64,000 bases of DNA, taken from contig NZ_JAAAMI010000004.1 of NCBI RefSeq assembly GCF_010500845.1, positions 124,001 through 188,000 of the forward strand, read 5' to 3'. The position numbers and the translations under genes were made by a program. Of the stretch, positions 33,286-43,488 are shown one piece after another. Positions within the stretch are counted from its first letter, which is position 1; each line of letters opens with the position of its first letter. The DNA comes from Flagellimonas sediminis. Its GTDB lineage: Bacteria > Bacteroidota > Bacteroidia > Flavobacteriales > Flavobacteriaceae. The notes under the pieces were generated by a model. The model was not told the origin of the DNA. It saw only the letters and a program-made list of their open reading frames with translations, and searched no databases.

Positions 33286-34596
33286 ATGCATACGAAGAAC
33301 CGAATCTGCATACTATTGCTTTGGTTGGGTGGGCTCGCCTTTGGATTCGCCCAAGAAGTTTTAACGGTTGACGAAGCCGTAAAGATTGCCCTAGAAAATA
33401 ATTACCAAATAAAAACGGCCCGGAATGACCTTAAAATAGATGAGTTGGGAGTTAGTCCGGGGCAGGCAGGAATGTTGCCACAATTGGGGGCCAACCTTAC
33501 GGACAATAACAGTGTACAAAGCCTCACCCAAGTACGTAACGATGGTACTGTACAAGATCGTGATAACGTAAAAAACAGCAGTTTCAATTACGGAGTAGCT
33601 TTAGAATGGACCATTTTTGATGGATTTAGCATGTTCGCCAATTTTGAGCAATTGAAAGAGACCCAAAAATTGGGGGAAGCCGAACTGAAACAGGCCATAT
33701 TGACCAAGGTGGGCGAGATCATGATCACGTACTATGACCTTGTGCAACAGCAACAACAATTATCCGCATTGGATAGCACCTTATTGATCTCCGAACAACG
33801 GGTAGAATTGGCCCACAATAGATTTACGATTGGAAAAGCGTCCAAATTGGAAGTGTTGAACGCCCAAGTGGACCTGAACACCGACCGAACCTTGATGCAA
33901 CGTCAACAGGAGCTTTACAAGAATACCAAGACCCAACTCAACGAACAGTTGGCACGCGACCTAAAAATTGATTTTAGGGTAATCCCTGAAATCTTTGTGG
34001 ACCAGAAATTGGAACTGGAAGAACTGGAAGCCAAGGTTGCCGAAGAGAACCCTCAACTGCAGGCCGAAAAAATCAATAAACGGATCAGTGAATTGGAACT
34101 TAAACAGATAAAGGCTGCAAGATACCCATCCGTTTTTGTAACGTCTGGATATAACATCGCTAATTCAAAATCGGAGTTGGGCTTTGCAACAAGTTCCGAT
34201 TCCAAAGGATTTAGTTATGGATTTGGTGCCACCTTAAACCTTTTTGACGGTTTTAACCAAACCCGAAACGAAAAGAAGAGCAAGGTGGCCCTTCAAAATG
34301 CTGAAATTGCCATATCACAACAAGAACAGGAATTGGCATCCATGGTCAATACCACTTACCAGACCTATTTGACCAATATCAGCCTCATGGAACTGGAGGA
34401 AAAAAATGAGGCCATTGCCAAGGAAAATTTAGACATTACGGTAGAAAAGTACAGAATCGGCATTATACCCACCATCGAGTTCAGAACAGCCCAACTTAAC
34501 TACATCAATGCACAGGTTCGTCATAGCAACGCTAAATTTCAGGCCAAGGTTTCCGAAATTATTCTGAAACAATTGGCGGGTAACTTGGAGATATAA
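33286..34596 (+). CDS. TolC-family outer-membrane efflux channel
   Basis: A 436-aa outer-membrane factor with signal peptide (ICILLLWLGGLAFGFA, then QEVLTVDEAVKIALENNYQIK) and the two internally repeated helical-hairpin halves of the family (the second around LELKQIKAARYPSVFVTSGYN). ATG 33286 fits the signal peptide better than the earlier start overlapping the pump gene. Ends the RND operon at a strong terminator. Could also serve other exporters, for example the peptide exporter, whose operon lacks an outer-membrane factor. Confidence 0.93.
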   Translation: MHTKNRICILLLWLGGLAFGFAQEVLTVDEAVKIALENNYQIKTARNDLKIDELGVSPGQAGMLPQLGANLTDNNSVQSLTQVRNDGTVQDRDNVKNSSFNYGVALEWTIFDGFSMFANFEQLKETQKLGEAELKQAILTKVGEIMITYYDLVQQQQQLSALDSTLLISEQRVELAHNRFTIGKASKLEVLNAQVDLNTDRTLMQRQQELYKNTKTQLNEQLARDLKIDFRVIPEIFVDQKLELEELEAKVAEENPQLQAEKINKRISELELKQIKAARYPSVFVTSGYNIANSKSELGFATSSDSKGFSYGFGATLNLFDGFNQTRNEKKSKVALQNAEIAISQQEQELASMVNTTYQTYLTNISLMELEEKNEAIAKENLDITVEKYRIGIIPTIEFRTAQLNYINAQVRHSNAKFQAKVSEIILKQLAGNLEI

Positions 34597-34625
34597 AAAA
34601 GCCCATCCTTTGGATGGGCTTTTTT
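34595..34625. terminator. Bidirectional terminator
   Basis: GCCCATCC (34601-34608), loop TTT, GGATGGGC (34612-34619), flanked by six A on the left (34595-34600) and six T on the right (34620-34625). Works in both directions between the convergent tolC-like gene and the symporter gene. Confidence 0.93.
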
Positions 34626-34643
34626 ATATCTTTAAAGTCTCTT

Positions 34644-36263
34644 TTACTTTCCATTGAACCAAACCATCACATAGGCCACAATGGCCAAGATGATTATTGA
34701 AATAGCAATGTCTTTCCAATTGTAACTGTTCTTGTTTTTCTTTCTCTCTTCTTCTGAAATGGTACCATAAGTAAGGTTCATCACCTTTTCTGGGGCAGGT
34801 GCCGCGGTGGCGTAGCTCACTACCAAAATCAAAATGATACAGAACAGGAAGAACCATGAGGCAAAGGACAGGAAGTTCATATCACCCAATAGGAACCAAA
34901 AACTTTCTGGATCCAATGAATCCTTGACCAGTTCCAGAATGATGCGTAAGGCCCCTACCACAAAACCAACAATCAAGGTTACATAGGCACCTTGTGCATT
35001 GATTCGCTTGTGGAAAATACCCAACAGGAATACCGCAGTGATCGGAGGGGCAATATAGGATTGTACACTCTGTAGGTACTCATACAAAACTCCTGAAATA
35101 TTGGCCATGATCGGAATCCAGACAATACCGATGATCACTGTAATGACCGTGGCAATCTGTCCGGTGCGCACCAACTTCTTCTCAGGGGTATTGGGTCTTA
35201 ATTTTTTATAGATATCCACAGTGAACAAGGTGGAACAGGAGTTGAAAACGGATGCCAAGGAACTCATCAAGGCTGCCAAAAGTCCTGCTGCCACCAATCC
35301 ACGAAGCCCGGATGGCAACAAATTGCTCATCAACACAGGAAAGGCCTGATCGGGACTGTCCCAGTTGAGTTCTCCCCTCATTTTCAATGTCAGGGCAATG
35401 ACCCCGGGAATCAGGAACAAGAAAACGGGCATCAGTTTTAACAAGGCACCGAAAATGGTTCCTCTCCTACCTTCCTTGATATTCTTGGCCGTAAGGGCCC
35501 GTTGAACAATATACTGATCGGTACACCAATACCAAATACCGGTGATGGTACTGGCAATCAACAAAGGAGGCCATGGAAAATCAGGGTCCGAAGCCGCCCT
35601 CCACATATTCAGGTATTCCGGTGTAACAGTTTCCTTCATACTTTGCCAGCCACCCACATGATCTAACCCAATAATGGTTAGGGCTGCCGCGCCAACCACT
35701 AAGATGATAGCCTGAAGGGTTTCGGTATAGACAACGGCCCGCATACCACCAAGCACGGTATACACCCCGGTCAAGACCACCGTGGCGATGGCACCGGTCC
35801 AGAAATCGATTCCCAACAAAGCAGAAACCACAATACCACCGGCATAAATGGTAACCGAAATTTTGGTCAACACATAGGCCACTATGGAGAAAATGGATAA
35901 AATCCATCGGGAACGGGCGTCAAAACGTTTTTCCAAAAACTCGGGCATGGTGAAAACACCCGCCCTTGCATAAAACGGAAGAAATACCCAACCCAAGATC
36001 AATACGATCCATGCTTGGATCTCATAGATCAACATGGGCAGACGGTTTCCGGCACCTGCTCCAGCCAATCCCACTACGTGTTCAGAACCGATATTTGATG
36101 CAAAAATAGAGGCACCCACTACAAACCATCCCACATTTCGGCCTGCCAAGAAATAATCCTCGGTACTTTCCTTTTTCTTGCGGATTACCCAAACCGCTAT
36201 GCCCAACAGGACCAAAAAATAGATGGATATCGTGATCCAGTCAAAAGAATCCAATGTTTTCAT
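34644..36263 (-). CDS. Sodium:sugar symporter (SSS/SGLT family), probably L-arabinose
   Basis: A 539-aa inner-membrane symporter with about 14 helices and the SGLT signature WFVVGASIFASNIGSEHVVGLAG near residues 46-68, plus YFLAGRNVGW just before. Last gene of the arabinose operon, 7 bp after the epimerase gene, so L-arabinose (or arabino-oligosaccharide) is the likely substrate. That assignment rests on context. Confidence 0.88.
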   Translation of the reverse strand: MKTLDSFDWITISIYFLVLLGIAVWVIRKKKESTEDYFLAGRNVGWFVVGASIFASNIGSEHVVGLAGAGAGNRLPMLIYEIQAWIVLILGWVFLPFYARAGVFTMPEFLEKRFDARSRWILSIFSIVAYVLTKISVTIYAGGIVVSALLGIDFWTGAIATVVLTGVYTVLGGMRAVVYTETLQAIILVVGAAALTIIGLDHVGGWQSMKETVTPEYLNMWRAASDPDFPWPPLLIASTITGIWYWCTDQYIVQRALTAKNIKEGRRGTIFGALLKLMPVFLFLIPGVIALTLKMRGELNWDSPDQAFPVLMSNLLPSGLRGLVAAGLLAALMSSLASVFNSCSTLFTVDIYKKLRPNTPEKKLVRTGQIATVITVIIGIVWIPIMANISGVLYEYLQSVQSYIAPPITAVFLLGIFHKRINAQGAYVTLIVGFVVGALRIILELVKDSLDPESFWFLLGDMNFLSFASWFFLFCIILILVVSYATAAPAPEKVMNLTYGTISEEERKKNKNSYNWKDIAISIIILAIVAYVMVWFNGK

Positions 36264-36270
36264 GGCACTG

Positions 36271-37455
36271 CTATTTGGTGGTTAGTTTAAAGGTGGTCTT
36301 CGTTTTGTAGGTTTCCCCAGGGTTCAAACGGACGGAAGGAAAATTAGGTTGGTTGGGACTATCCGGATAGTGTTGGGTCTCCAAGCAAAAGCCGGCTCTT
36401 TGTCCGTACACGCCACCTTTTTGAGCCGGGAGTGTACCATCGAGAAAATTTCCGCTATAAAATTGGATTCCAGGCTCATCGGTATATACTTCCAATACCC
36501 TACCTGTGGCCGGATGATATGCGGTTGCTGCAAGACCAAATCCTCCCTTTTCTTCATTCAAGACCCAGCAATGATCGTATCCCTTGCCCAATTTCAATTG
36601 CTCGTCATCGGCTCCTATTTCCTTGCCCATTACTTTGGATGTTGTAAAATCGAAAGGGGTACCTGCAACGGGTCTCAACTCTCCTGTCGGAATTAAACCA
36701 CCATCCACAGGAAGGTATGCATCGGCATCCAAAAAGAGTTCATGGTCCAGCACACTTTGGGTAAAATCCCCCGAGAGGTTGAAATAACTGTGCTGTGTAA
36801 GGTTTACAACGGTAGGTTTGTCTGTCACGGCCTCGTAAAGTACTTCAAGTTGATTGTCGCCTGTCAGGGTGTAAGTTACCTTCACTTCCAAATTACCGGG
36901 ATAGCCTTCTTCCCCGTCCACACTGGTATAGGTCAATTCCAATACGGCACCATCATCGGTACTTTTAGGAGTTGCCACCCAGATGACTTTGTCAAACCCC
37001 TTTAACCCACCATGTAGATGGTTTTCCCCATCATTGGTGGCCAAGGTATAGGTTTGCCCATCCAAGGAAAATTTGCCTTTGGCAATACGGTTCCCGTAGC
37101 GACCTATCAAGGCTCCAAAGTATGGATTGCCGTCCAAATAGGATTTTAGGTCATCAAAACCGAGCACTACATCATCATACTTTCCATTTTTATCCGGAGC
37201 GGTCCATCGCGTAATGATTCCCCCATAGGTAATCACGTCCACTTCCATGCCCATGGAATTCTTTAAGGTGTATTTATCCACTGTTGTTCCGTCTGGCTTT
37301 TCGCCAAAGGTGGATTTTACAATGTGGTCACTTTCCATTGAGGTGTTTTCGGTTTCCATGTCTGTTTGGCTTTCCTTTTTGTTCTCTTTACATCCCAAAT
37401 TTAGAAGTGTTAAAAGAAAAACAAAACAAAATAAGGAAGGTTGTACTGTTTTCAT
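36271..37455 (-). CDS. galM: Aldose 1-epimerase (galactose mutarotase) lipoprotein
   Basis: A 394-aa mutarotase that interconverts sugar anomers. Signal peptide with lipobox NLGC near residue 22, then a linker rich in Lys/Glu/Thr, then the beta-sandwich with the catalytic His in VVNLTQHSYFNLSG, His in GENHLHGG and Glu in AGFCLETQHYPDSPN. Anchored in a periplasmic or surface membrane, it fits conversion of released arabinose anomers for isomerase or transporter. Between araA and the symporter gene. Confidence 0.93.
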   Translation of the reverse strand: MKTVQPSLFCFVFLLTLLNLGCKENKKESQTDMETENTSMESDHIVKSTFGEKPDGTTVDKYTLKNSMGMEVDVITYGGIITRWTAPDKNGKYDDVVLGFDDLKSYLDGNPYFGALIGRYGNRIAKGKFSLDGQTYTLATNDGENHLHGGLKGFDKVIWVATPKSTDDGAVLELTYTSVDGEEGYPGNLEVKVTYTLTGDNQLEVLYEAVTDKPTVVNLTQHSYFNLSGDFTQSVLDHELFLDADAYLPVDGGLIPTGELRPVAGTPFDFTTSKVMGKEIGADDEQLKLGKGYDHCWVLNEEKGGFGLAATAYHPATGRVLEVYTDEPGIQFYSGNFLDGTLPAQKGGVYGQRAGFCLETQHYPDSPNQPNFPSVRLNPGETYKTKTTFKLTTK

Positions 37456-37489
37456 GATTATGGTTTATTCGTTAATTTTTATGTGTGGC

Positions 37490-38995
37490 CTACATCCCGT
37501 GTTGGAACAAATGATAATAGGCTTCGTTAGCGTGCAATTGGTCCTTGAAACTTCTGATTTTGGTATCTGCATCGATCACCAAAAGTTCAATACCAAAAAT
37601 ATCGGCAAAATCTTCCATATATTCCGTGGTCAAAGCCTGGGTATAGACCGTGTGATGTGCGCCACCGGCATAGATCCAAGCTGTTGCAGCAATATCCAGG
37701 TTCGGTTTGGGATCCCAAAGCACCCTAGCTACAGGCAGTTTAGGCAAATCTGCCATTGGCTTTATCGCTTCCACTTCGTTCACGATCAATCGGAACCTAT
37801 TGCCCATGTCCACCAATGAAGCATTCAGGGCGTTTCCTGCTGGGGAGTTGAACACCAAACGAACGGGGTCTTCCTTACCCCCAATGCCCAAAGGATGCAC
37901 CTCGCATGAGGGTTTTCCACTGGCGATGGATGGACATATCTCTAGCATGTGCGAGCCCAGAACGTACTCCCTTTCCGGGGTAAAATGGTAGGTGTAGTCT
38001 TCCATGAAGGAGGTTCCCCCATTCAATCCCTCGGCCATTACTTTCATGGTGCGGACCATGGCAGCTGTTTTCCAATCGCCTTCACCGCCAAATCCATAAC
38101 CATCTGCCATTAAACGTTGTACGGCAATACCCGGTAATTGACGAAGTTTCCCCAAATTTTCAAAAGTATCGGTAAAGGCCTTAAAACCGCCTTCCTCCAA
38201 AAAGGAACGCATGGCCAGTTCAATCTTGGCAGCTTCCAACAAGGATTCTCGTTTAGCCCCATTTTTTTGAAGGGATGAAGACAAATCATAACTTACCTCG
38301 TATTCTTCCACAAGGTTATCGATGGCGTTTTGTCCAATGTTGTCCATACGATCGGTGATATCGGAAGAGTCGTATCCATTTACAGCCACACCAAACCGCA
38401 TTTGGGCGGCAACCTTGTCGCCTTCGGTTACGGCAACTTCACGCATATTATCCCCAAAACGGGCCACTTTCATGTGTTTGAGTTCATCTACACCCAAAGC
38501 CACTCGGGCAAAAACACCCAATTTTTGTTGTACCCTTTCACTTTTCCAGTGACCGACCACTACTTTTCGGTTTTTTCGCATACGCGACATCATAAACCCA
38601 AATTCACGATCCCCGTGGGCGGCTTGGTTCAGGTTCATAAAATCCATGTCAATGCTGTCCCAAGGAATTTCTGCATTGAACTGGGTATGAAGATGGCATA
38701 ATGGCTTACTTAAGACAGAAAGTCCGGCAATCCACATTTTAGAAGGGGAAAACGTATGCATCCAAGCTACAATACCGATGCAGTTTTCCTGGTTACTGGC
38801 TTCCCTGCAAAGCGCCAAAATTTCTTGTGGTGTGGTCACCACCGGTTTGAAAACAAGTGTTAACGGAATTTTTTCCGAACCGTTCAATCCATCCACAATG
38901 TTCTTTGAATTGTCAGCAACTTGTTTTAAGGTTTCCGGTCCATATAAATGTTGGCTTCCTGTTACAAACCAGATTTCTTTTGAGGATATTTTCAT
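37490..38995 (-). CDS. araA: L-arabinose isomerase
   Basis: Converts L-arabinose to L-ribulose. The 501-aa cytoplasmic enzyme is full length. Family motifs: [14 protein letters not shown] at the start, [30 protein letters not shown] and FMEDYTYHF (the two catalytic Glu), [10 protein letters not shown] and [12 protein letters not shown] (metal-binding His). Third of the araB-araD-araA order, 34 bp upstream of the epimerase gene. Confidence 0.97.
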   Translation of the reverse strand: MKISSKEIWFVTGSQHLYGPETLKQVADNSKNIVDGLNGSEKIPLTLVFKPVVTTPQEILALCREASNQENCIGIVAWMHTFSPSKMWIAGLSVLSKPLCHLHTQFNAEIPWDSIDMDFMNLNQAAHGDREFGFMMSRMRKNRKVVVGHWKSERVQQKLGVFARVALGVDELKHMKVARFGDNMREVAVTEGDKVAAQMRFGVAVNGYDSSDITDRMDNIGQNAIDNLVEEYEVSYDLSSSLQKNGAKRESLLEAAKIELAMRSFLEEGGFKAFTDTFENLGKLRQLPGIAVQRLMADGYGFGGEGDWKTAAMVRTMKVMAEGLNGGTSFMEDYTYHFTPEREYVLGSHMLEICPSIASGKPSCEVHPLGIGGKEDPVRLVFNSPAGNALNASLVDMGNRFRLIVNEVEAIKPMADLPKLPVARVLWDPKPNLDIAATAWIYAGGAHHTVYTQALTTEYMEDFADIFGIELLVIDADTKIRSFKDQLHANEAYYHLFQHGM

Positions 38996-39011
38996 TTAGT
39001 TTTAAATTATA

Positions 39012-39713
39012 TTATTGACCGTAATAGGCATTTTTGCCATGTTTACGCTCGTAGTGTTTTTTTATGAGTGAATCTTTTAATCTGGGTGCGTTCGGATTGA
39101 TCTGAAGCGTGAGATAGGCCATCTGAGCCACAGTTTCCAAAACTTTACTGTTATACACGGCCTTGGCCGCATTCTTTCCCCAAGCAAATGGTCCATGGTT
39201 ACCGATTAGCACCATTTCGACCTCATTATGGTCCAAGTTCCTTTCTTTGAAACAATCCAATATCTGGATACCGGTATTGTGCTCATAATTCCCTTGTATC
39301 AATTCGTCTGCCATGGGAGGGGCACACGGGATATCTTGGGTCAAATGATCGGCATGGGTGGTTCCAAAAACGGGAATATCCCTCTGTGCTTGGGCCCATG
39401 AAACGGAATACATGGCGTGGGTGTGTGCCACTCCTCCAATGCTTTCCCAGTTTTTGTAGAGGTGACTATGGGTTTCGGTATCGGATGAGGGCCTCATATT
39501 GCCATCCACCACATTGTTATCGTAGTCCAAGATCACCATGTCCTCGGGTTTCAAAGTTTCATACGGAACCCCGCTTGGTTTGATGGCAAAAACGGCTTTG
39601 TCCCTATCCACTGCACTAACATTCCCAAAGGTGTAGATCACCAATCCCAAGGCATTGAGTTCCATATTGGCCTCGTAGCATTCTTCTTTGAGCGATTTGT
39701 ATTTTGAGCTCAT
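39012..39713 (-). CDS. araD: L-ribulose-5-phosphate 4-epimerase
   Basis: Converts L-ribulose-5-phosphate to D-xylulose-5-phosphate, the exit to the pentose phosphate pathway. The 233-aa class II aldolase-fold protein has GNVSAVDRD, KPSGVPYE, SSDTETH, the zinc-binding HTHAMYS (near 95-101) and IGNHGPFAWG (near 169-178). Lies 3 bp after araB, 16 bp before araA. Confidence 0.96.
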   Translation of the reverse strand: MSSKYKSLKEECYEANMELNALGLVIYTFGNVSAVDRDKAVFAIKPSGVPYETLKPEDMVILDYDNNVVDGNMRPSSDTETHSHLYKNWESIGGVAHTHAMYSVSWAQAQRDIPVFGTTHADHLTQDIPCAPPMADELIQGNYEHNTGIQILDCFKERNLDHNEVEMVLIGNHGPFAWGKNAAKAVYNSKVLETVAQMAYLTLQINPNAPRLKDSLIKKHYERKHGKNAYYGQ

Positions 39714-39716
39714 GGG

Positions 39717-41393
39717 TTATTTATTTTTATTGGTTTGGTCTTCCACGAAAGTTCCCAGTTGTTTGTATGCTTCCATCAATTTGGAATAAGCATCCACTTG
39801 GGACGCCTGTGGAAAATATTCTGCTTCAAAATCACTGCCCATCACTTTACTGGCTTCAATTACGTTGTCATAAATCCCAGATGCGACTGCGGCGTAAATA
39901 GCAGCCCCCAATGCGGGAGCTTGGTCAGATTCGGCTACTTTGATGGGCATGTTCAACACATTGGCCAAGGTCTGCATGATGAAGGGTGACTTTCTGGCCA
40001 CACCTCCAATACCAATCACCGTTTCAATCTTCACTCCTTCTTCCTCAAAACGATCTACGATCATCTTGGCCCCAAAACAAATGGCATTCACCAAAGCCTT
40101 AAAAATATGTGGTGCCTTGGTTCCGAGTGATATCCCCATCATCGCACTCTTTAACTCTTGGTTGGCATCGGGGGTCCTTCGGCCGTTGACCCAATCCAAG
40201 GCAATGGGTACGGTTTCCGTCAGTGGAATATGTTCTGCTTGTTTCGCCAATTCACGGATAAACTTGGATTCCATTTCATCTTTCAAATCTTTCTTTTGCT
40301 GATCGGACAACAAAGAAGATTTCATGACCAAATTGTCCAAAGGCCATTCCAACACATTTTTGAACCAAGCCAAAACATCACCAAAAGCGGACTGACCTGC
40401 TTCCAAACCAACCATTCCAGGAATTACAGAGCCATCAACTTGGCCACATATTCCCTTTACTGTCTTGTCCCCAACTGCATCGTTGGAAGAGACCATGATA
40501 TCGCAAGTACTAGTCCCCATCACCCGTACCAAGGCATGATGATCTACCTTGGCACCCACTGCACCTGCATGGGCATCAAAAGTGCCTACGGTAACAACGG
40601 TTTTGGTAGTCAGTCCCAATCGTTCCGCCCATTCCGGGTTCAAATGACCTGCTACTTGATCCGATGTATAGGTTTCATCATAAAGGGAATCGCGCAAATC
40701 GGCCAGATAAGGATCCAGCCTTTTCAAAAAATCCTTACTTGGCAACCCGCCCCAACTCTCATGCCACATGGCCTTGTGCCCAGCGGCGCATCTACTTCTT
40801 TTAAAGGTAGCAAGGTCTTTGTCATCAGCAATGAGATAGGTAATAAAATCACAATGTTCCATCCACGTGTAGGTGGCATCTACTACCTTTTTGTCTTCCC
40901 TTGCCACATGCAAGATTTTGGCCCAAAACCATTCGGAGGAGTAGATTCCACCTTCGTATTTGGTATAATCTTCCCCGCCCCAAGTCCTGGCCAGTTCATT
41001 GATCTCATTGGCTTCCTCAACGGCCGTGTGGTCTTTCCAAAGAACCATCATGGCATTGGGATTTTCTTCAAAACCCTTTACCATGGCCAATGGAGTTCCA
41101 TCTTTGATGATGGGCATGGGAGACGAACCCGTGGTATCGATACAGATTCCGAGAACGGCTTCAGGTTCAACTCTGCTTTGCTCCATCACTGATTTTACGG
41201 CATGCTCCAATCCTTCAATATGGTCCAATGGGTGCTGCCGAAACTGATTGATCTCGGGCCTGCAGTATTTCTGTTCCTTCCAGCGTGGGTACCAAAATAC
41301 CTCCGAAGCCAGTTCTGCCCCGTTTTGGGAATCAATCATTACGGCCCGCACGGAATCCGAACCATAATCCAATCCAATTACATACTTTTTCAT
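39717..41393 (-). CDS. araB: Ribulokinase
   Basis: Phosphorylates L-ribulose with ATP. The 558-aa FGGY kinase opens with YVIGLDYGSDSVRAVM, has CIDTTGSSPMP, the GVRMGTS-like RVMGTSTCDIMVS motif, and the C-terminal ATP-binding GGVARKSPFIMQTLANVLNMPI. Normal length. The first sugar-metabolism gene after the three glycosidase genes of the operon (57-bp gap). Confidence 0.96.
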   Translation of the reverse strand: MKKYVIGLDYGSDSVRAVMIDSQNGAELASEVFWYPRWKEQKYCRPEINQFRQHPLDHIEGLEHAVKSVMEQSRVEPEAVLGICIDTTGSSPMPIIKDGTPLAMVKGFEENPNAMMVLWKDHTAVEEANEINELARTWGGEDYTKYEGGIYSSEWFWAKILHVAREDKKVVDATYTWMEHCDFITYLIADDKDLATFKRSRCAAGHKAMWHESWGGLPSKDFLKRLDPYLADLRDSLYDETYTSDQVAGHLNPEWAERLGLTTKTVVTVGTFDAHAGAVGAKVDHHALVRVMGTSTCDIMVSSNDAVGDKTVKGICGQVDGSVIPGMVGLEAGQSAFGDVLAWFKNVLEWPLDNLVMKSSLLSDQQKKDLKDEMESKFIRELAKQAEHIPLTETVPIALDWVNGRRTPDANQELKSAMMGISLGTKAPHIFKALVNAICFGAKMIVDRFEEEGVKIETVIGIGGVARKSPFIMQTLANVLNMPIKVAESDQAPALGAAIYAAVASGIYDNVIEASKVMGSDFEAEYFPQASQVDAYSKLMEAYKQLGTFVEDQTNKNK

Positions 41394-41449
41394 TCTTCTT
41401 AACTAACCTCCAATTATGAGCTTATCCAAAGGATAAATTTTATTTTTAT

Positions 41450-43468
41450 TTAAATATTGATTCGATAAATAACCAAAGCTTGGGGAGGCAATAGTGCATC
41501 CAATTTACTTTTCTTGAGTTCCAAGACACTTTCTTTGGGACTGATCTTTAAAGGATCTGCAAAGGAATTTTCTGCCTGTGGGTCATCCATGGCCAAAGTC
41601 AATACCCCGACCTTGCCCTTCAGCACCTCATCCCCGAAGCCAATACTTATGTGTTGTTGTCCGTTTGATGTGTTCACTACCTTAATAATGATCTCGTTTG
41701 TAGTTGCATCTTTCACCACAGTGGCATAAAGCCCATCTTGTCCTATCAACTCCTCCCCATTTTCGGTAATGGACAATAGATCCGTGCCGGCGTGGGTAGA
41801 AAACATTTTCTGTACCTGATAATTTGCTGTTCCGAACGACTGAAGGTTATTGAACCAGATCATGTCCGGGGTCCACTGCCAACCTTCGGCATGGGCCATC
41901 AACGGGGCATAGGATGTTAAATAAACCACATCTGCATTGCGTTCCAAACCTGTCATGAAAGCAGCTTCGGAAAGGGCACAATCCCAGTTGTTCCTGTTTT
42001 CAGGACTTGCGGTGGCCACACTTTGTGCGGCATATTCGCCCGCAAAAACCTTGGGACCGTTTCGATCATAACTGTCATAACGATCGGCATTTTCCCTGAA
42101 CCATTGTGGGGGACGATAATAATGTTCGTCCACGATTTCGGCGTTCAACTTTTTAAGTTGGTCCCAACCATATTCAAAATAATCCCCCTCAGGGAAAGGT
42201 CCACTGCCCGAAACGATCACAATTTCTGGATATCTGGATTTAATGGCCTGTTCAAATACCATGTATCTTTCAATGTAAGCTGGTCCCCATTGTTCATTTC
42301 CAATACCGATATATTTCATGTTAAAGGGTTCTGGATGACCCATCTCGGCCCTTACTTTTCCCCAAGCCGTATTCATATCGCCATTGGCAAACTCGATAAG
42401 ATCAAGGGCATCCTGTACATAGGGTCCCAATTCGTCCATGGGTGCCAACTCCCCGGTATTGAACTGACAAGCCATTCCACATCCTAATATGGGAAGGGGC
42501 TGGGCACCAATATCCTCGGACAGTTGAAAATATTCAAAGAACCCGAGTCCAAAACTTTGGTAGTAATCCGGGGCCGGTCTATGTGCAAATTCGGTGTTCC
42601 AACGGTTGATCAAAATTTCCCTATCCTCAATATCTCCCACCGTTTTTTTCCATTGGTACCGTCGTGCCAAGGTTCTACCCTCCACAACACAACCTCCGGG
42701 AAAACGAAGGAATCCAGGGTGAAGATCGGCCAGTAATTGCACTAGATCCTTCCGAAGTCCTTTTTCCCTTCCTTTCCAAGTATCTTTTGGAAAAAGGGAG
42801 ATCATATCCAAATCGATTTCTCCTTTGCCTTCGAAAGTAATCTTGGCCTTGGCCTTCATTTCTGTTTTGAAAACCGTGAAACTGGTGTCATACGTTTTCC
42901 AATCCCTGCCATCAGGAAGAATGGTGGCTTCCCCCAATACCTGATCCAAAGAATCTACTAACTGAAAATGGATTTTTTGAATGTCACCCGAATGTTTAGC
43001 CGCCTTCAGAGAAAGATCATACTGGGCACCTTCGTGTACACCCATGCCCTTAAATCCTTCGTTGATCAAAACATAGCCTTGGGGATCCCTTACCTCAACC
43101 CGAGCAAAATTATGGTTGGTTCCTTCGCCTCCATATTTTACCACGGACATGATCCCTGATTGGTTGTTGAAGGAATGTCGATCGCTATTGGGTTCTACCC
43201 AACCTATTTTGGGCAAGGTGAACTCAAAGGAGCGGTTCTTGATCATTTCGGCATACAGACCTCCATCCGCAGCAAAATTGATATCTTCAAAAAAGATACC
43301 GTACATGGTGGGTTGAATCTTGATACCTGTATCCTTGAGGTCAACCACTAAGTGATGTTCCAAGTTGGCAGGTGATGTTTCAGATGTATTGGTTACTTGG
43401 TCCTTGCAGCCCAAAAAACTGGCGGCCAACACCCCGATTACCAACATATTTTGAAAAGGAACTTTCAT
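41450..43468 (-). CDS. GH51 alpha-L-arabinofuranosidase lipoprotein (long type)
   Basis: Removes alpha-L-arabinofuranosyl side chains. The 672-aa protein has a lipobox signal (GVLAASFLGC), a carbohydrate-binding-like insert (about 85-210), and the GH51 barrel with acid/base in IGIGNEQWGP and nucleophile in VFAGEYAAQS, then the beta-domain. ATG 43468 is chosen for the signal peptide. Longer than the other GH51 in the operon because of the inserted N-terminal module. Exported, anchored to a membrane. Confidence 0.92.
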   Translation of the reverse strand: MKVPFQNMLVIGVLAASFLGCKDQVTNTSETSPANLEHHLVVDLKDTGIKIQPTMYGIFFEDINFAADGGLYAEMIKNRSFEFTLPKIGWVEPNSDRHSFNNQSGIMSVVKYGGEGTNHNFARVEVRDPQGYVLINEGFKGMGVHEGAQYDLSLKAAKHSGDIQKIHFQLVDSLDQVLGEATILPDGRDWKTYDTSFTVFKTEMKAKAKITFEGKGEIDLDMISLFPKDTWKGREKGLRKDLVQLLADLHPGFLRFPGGCVVEGRTLARRYQWKKTVGDIEDREILINRWNTEFAHRPAPDYYQSFGLGFFEYFQLSEDIGAQPLPILGCGMACQFNTGELAPMDELGPYVQDALDLIEFANGDMNTAWGKVRAEMGHPEPFNMKYIGIGNEQWGPAYIERYMVFEQAIKSRYPEIVIVSGSGPFPEGDYFEYGWDQLKKLNAEIVDEHYYRPPQWFRENADRYDSYDRNGPKVFAGEYAAQSVATASPENRNNWDCALSEAAFMTGLERNADVVYLTSYAPLMAHAEGWQWTPDMIWFNNLQSFGTANYQVQKMFSTHAGTDLLSITENGEELIGQDGLYATVVKDATTNEIIIKVVNTSNGQQHISIGFGDEVLKGKVGVLTLAMDDPQAENSFADPLKISPKESVLELKKSKLDALLPPQALVIYRINI

Positions 43469-43488
43469 GTATTGCTTTTTGAATCCTA

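Noticed and set aside
40158..41192. Plus-strand frame of 344 codons opposite araB
   Set aside because: Long only because of codon bias in araB; no domain seen.
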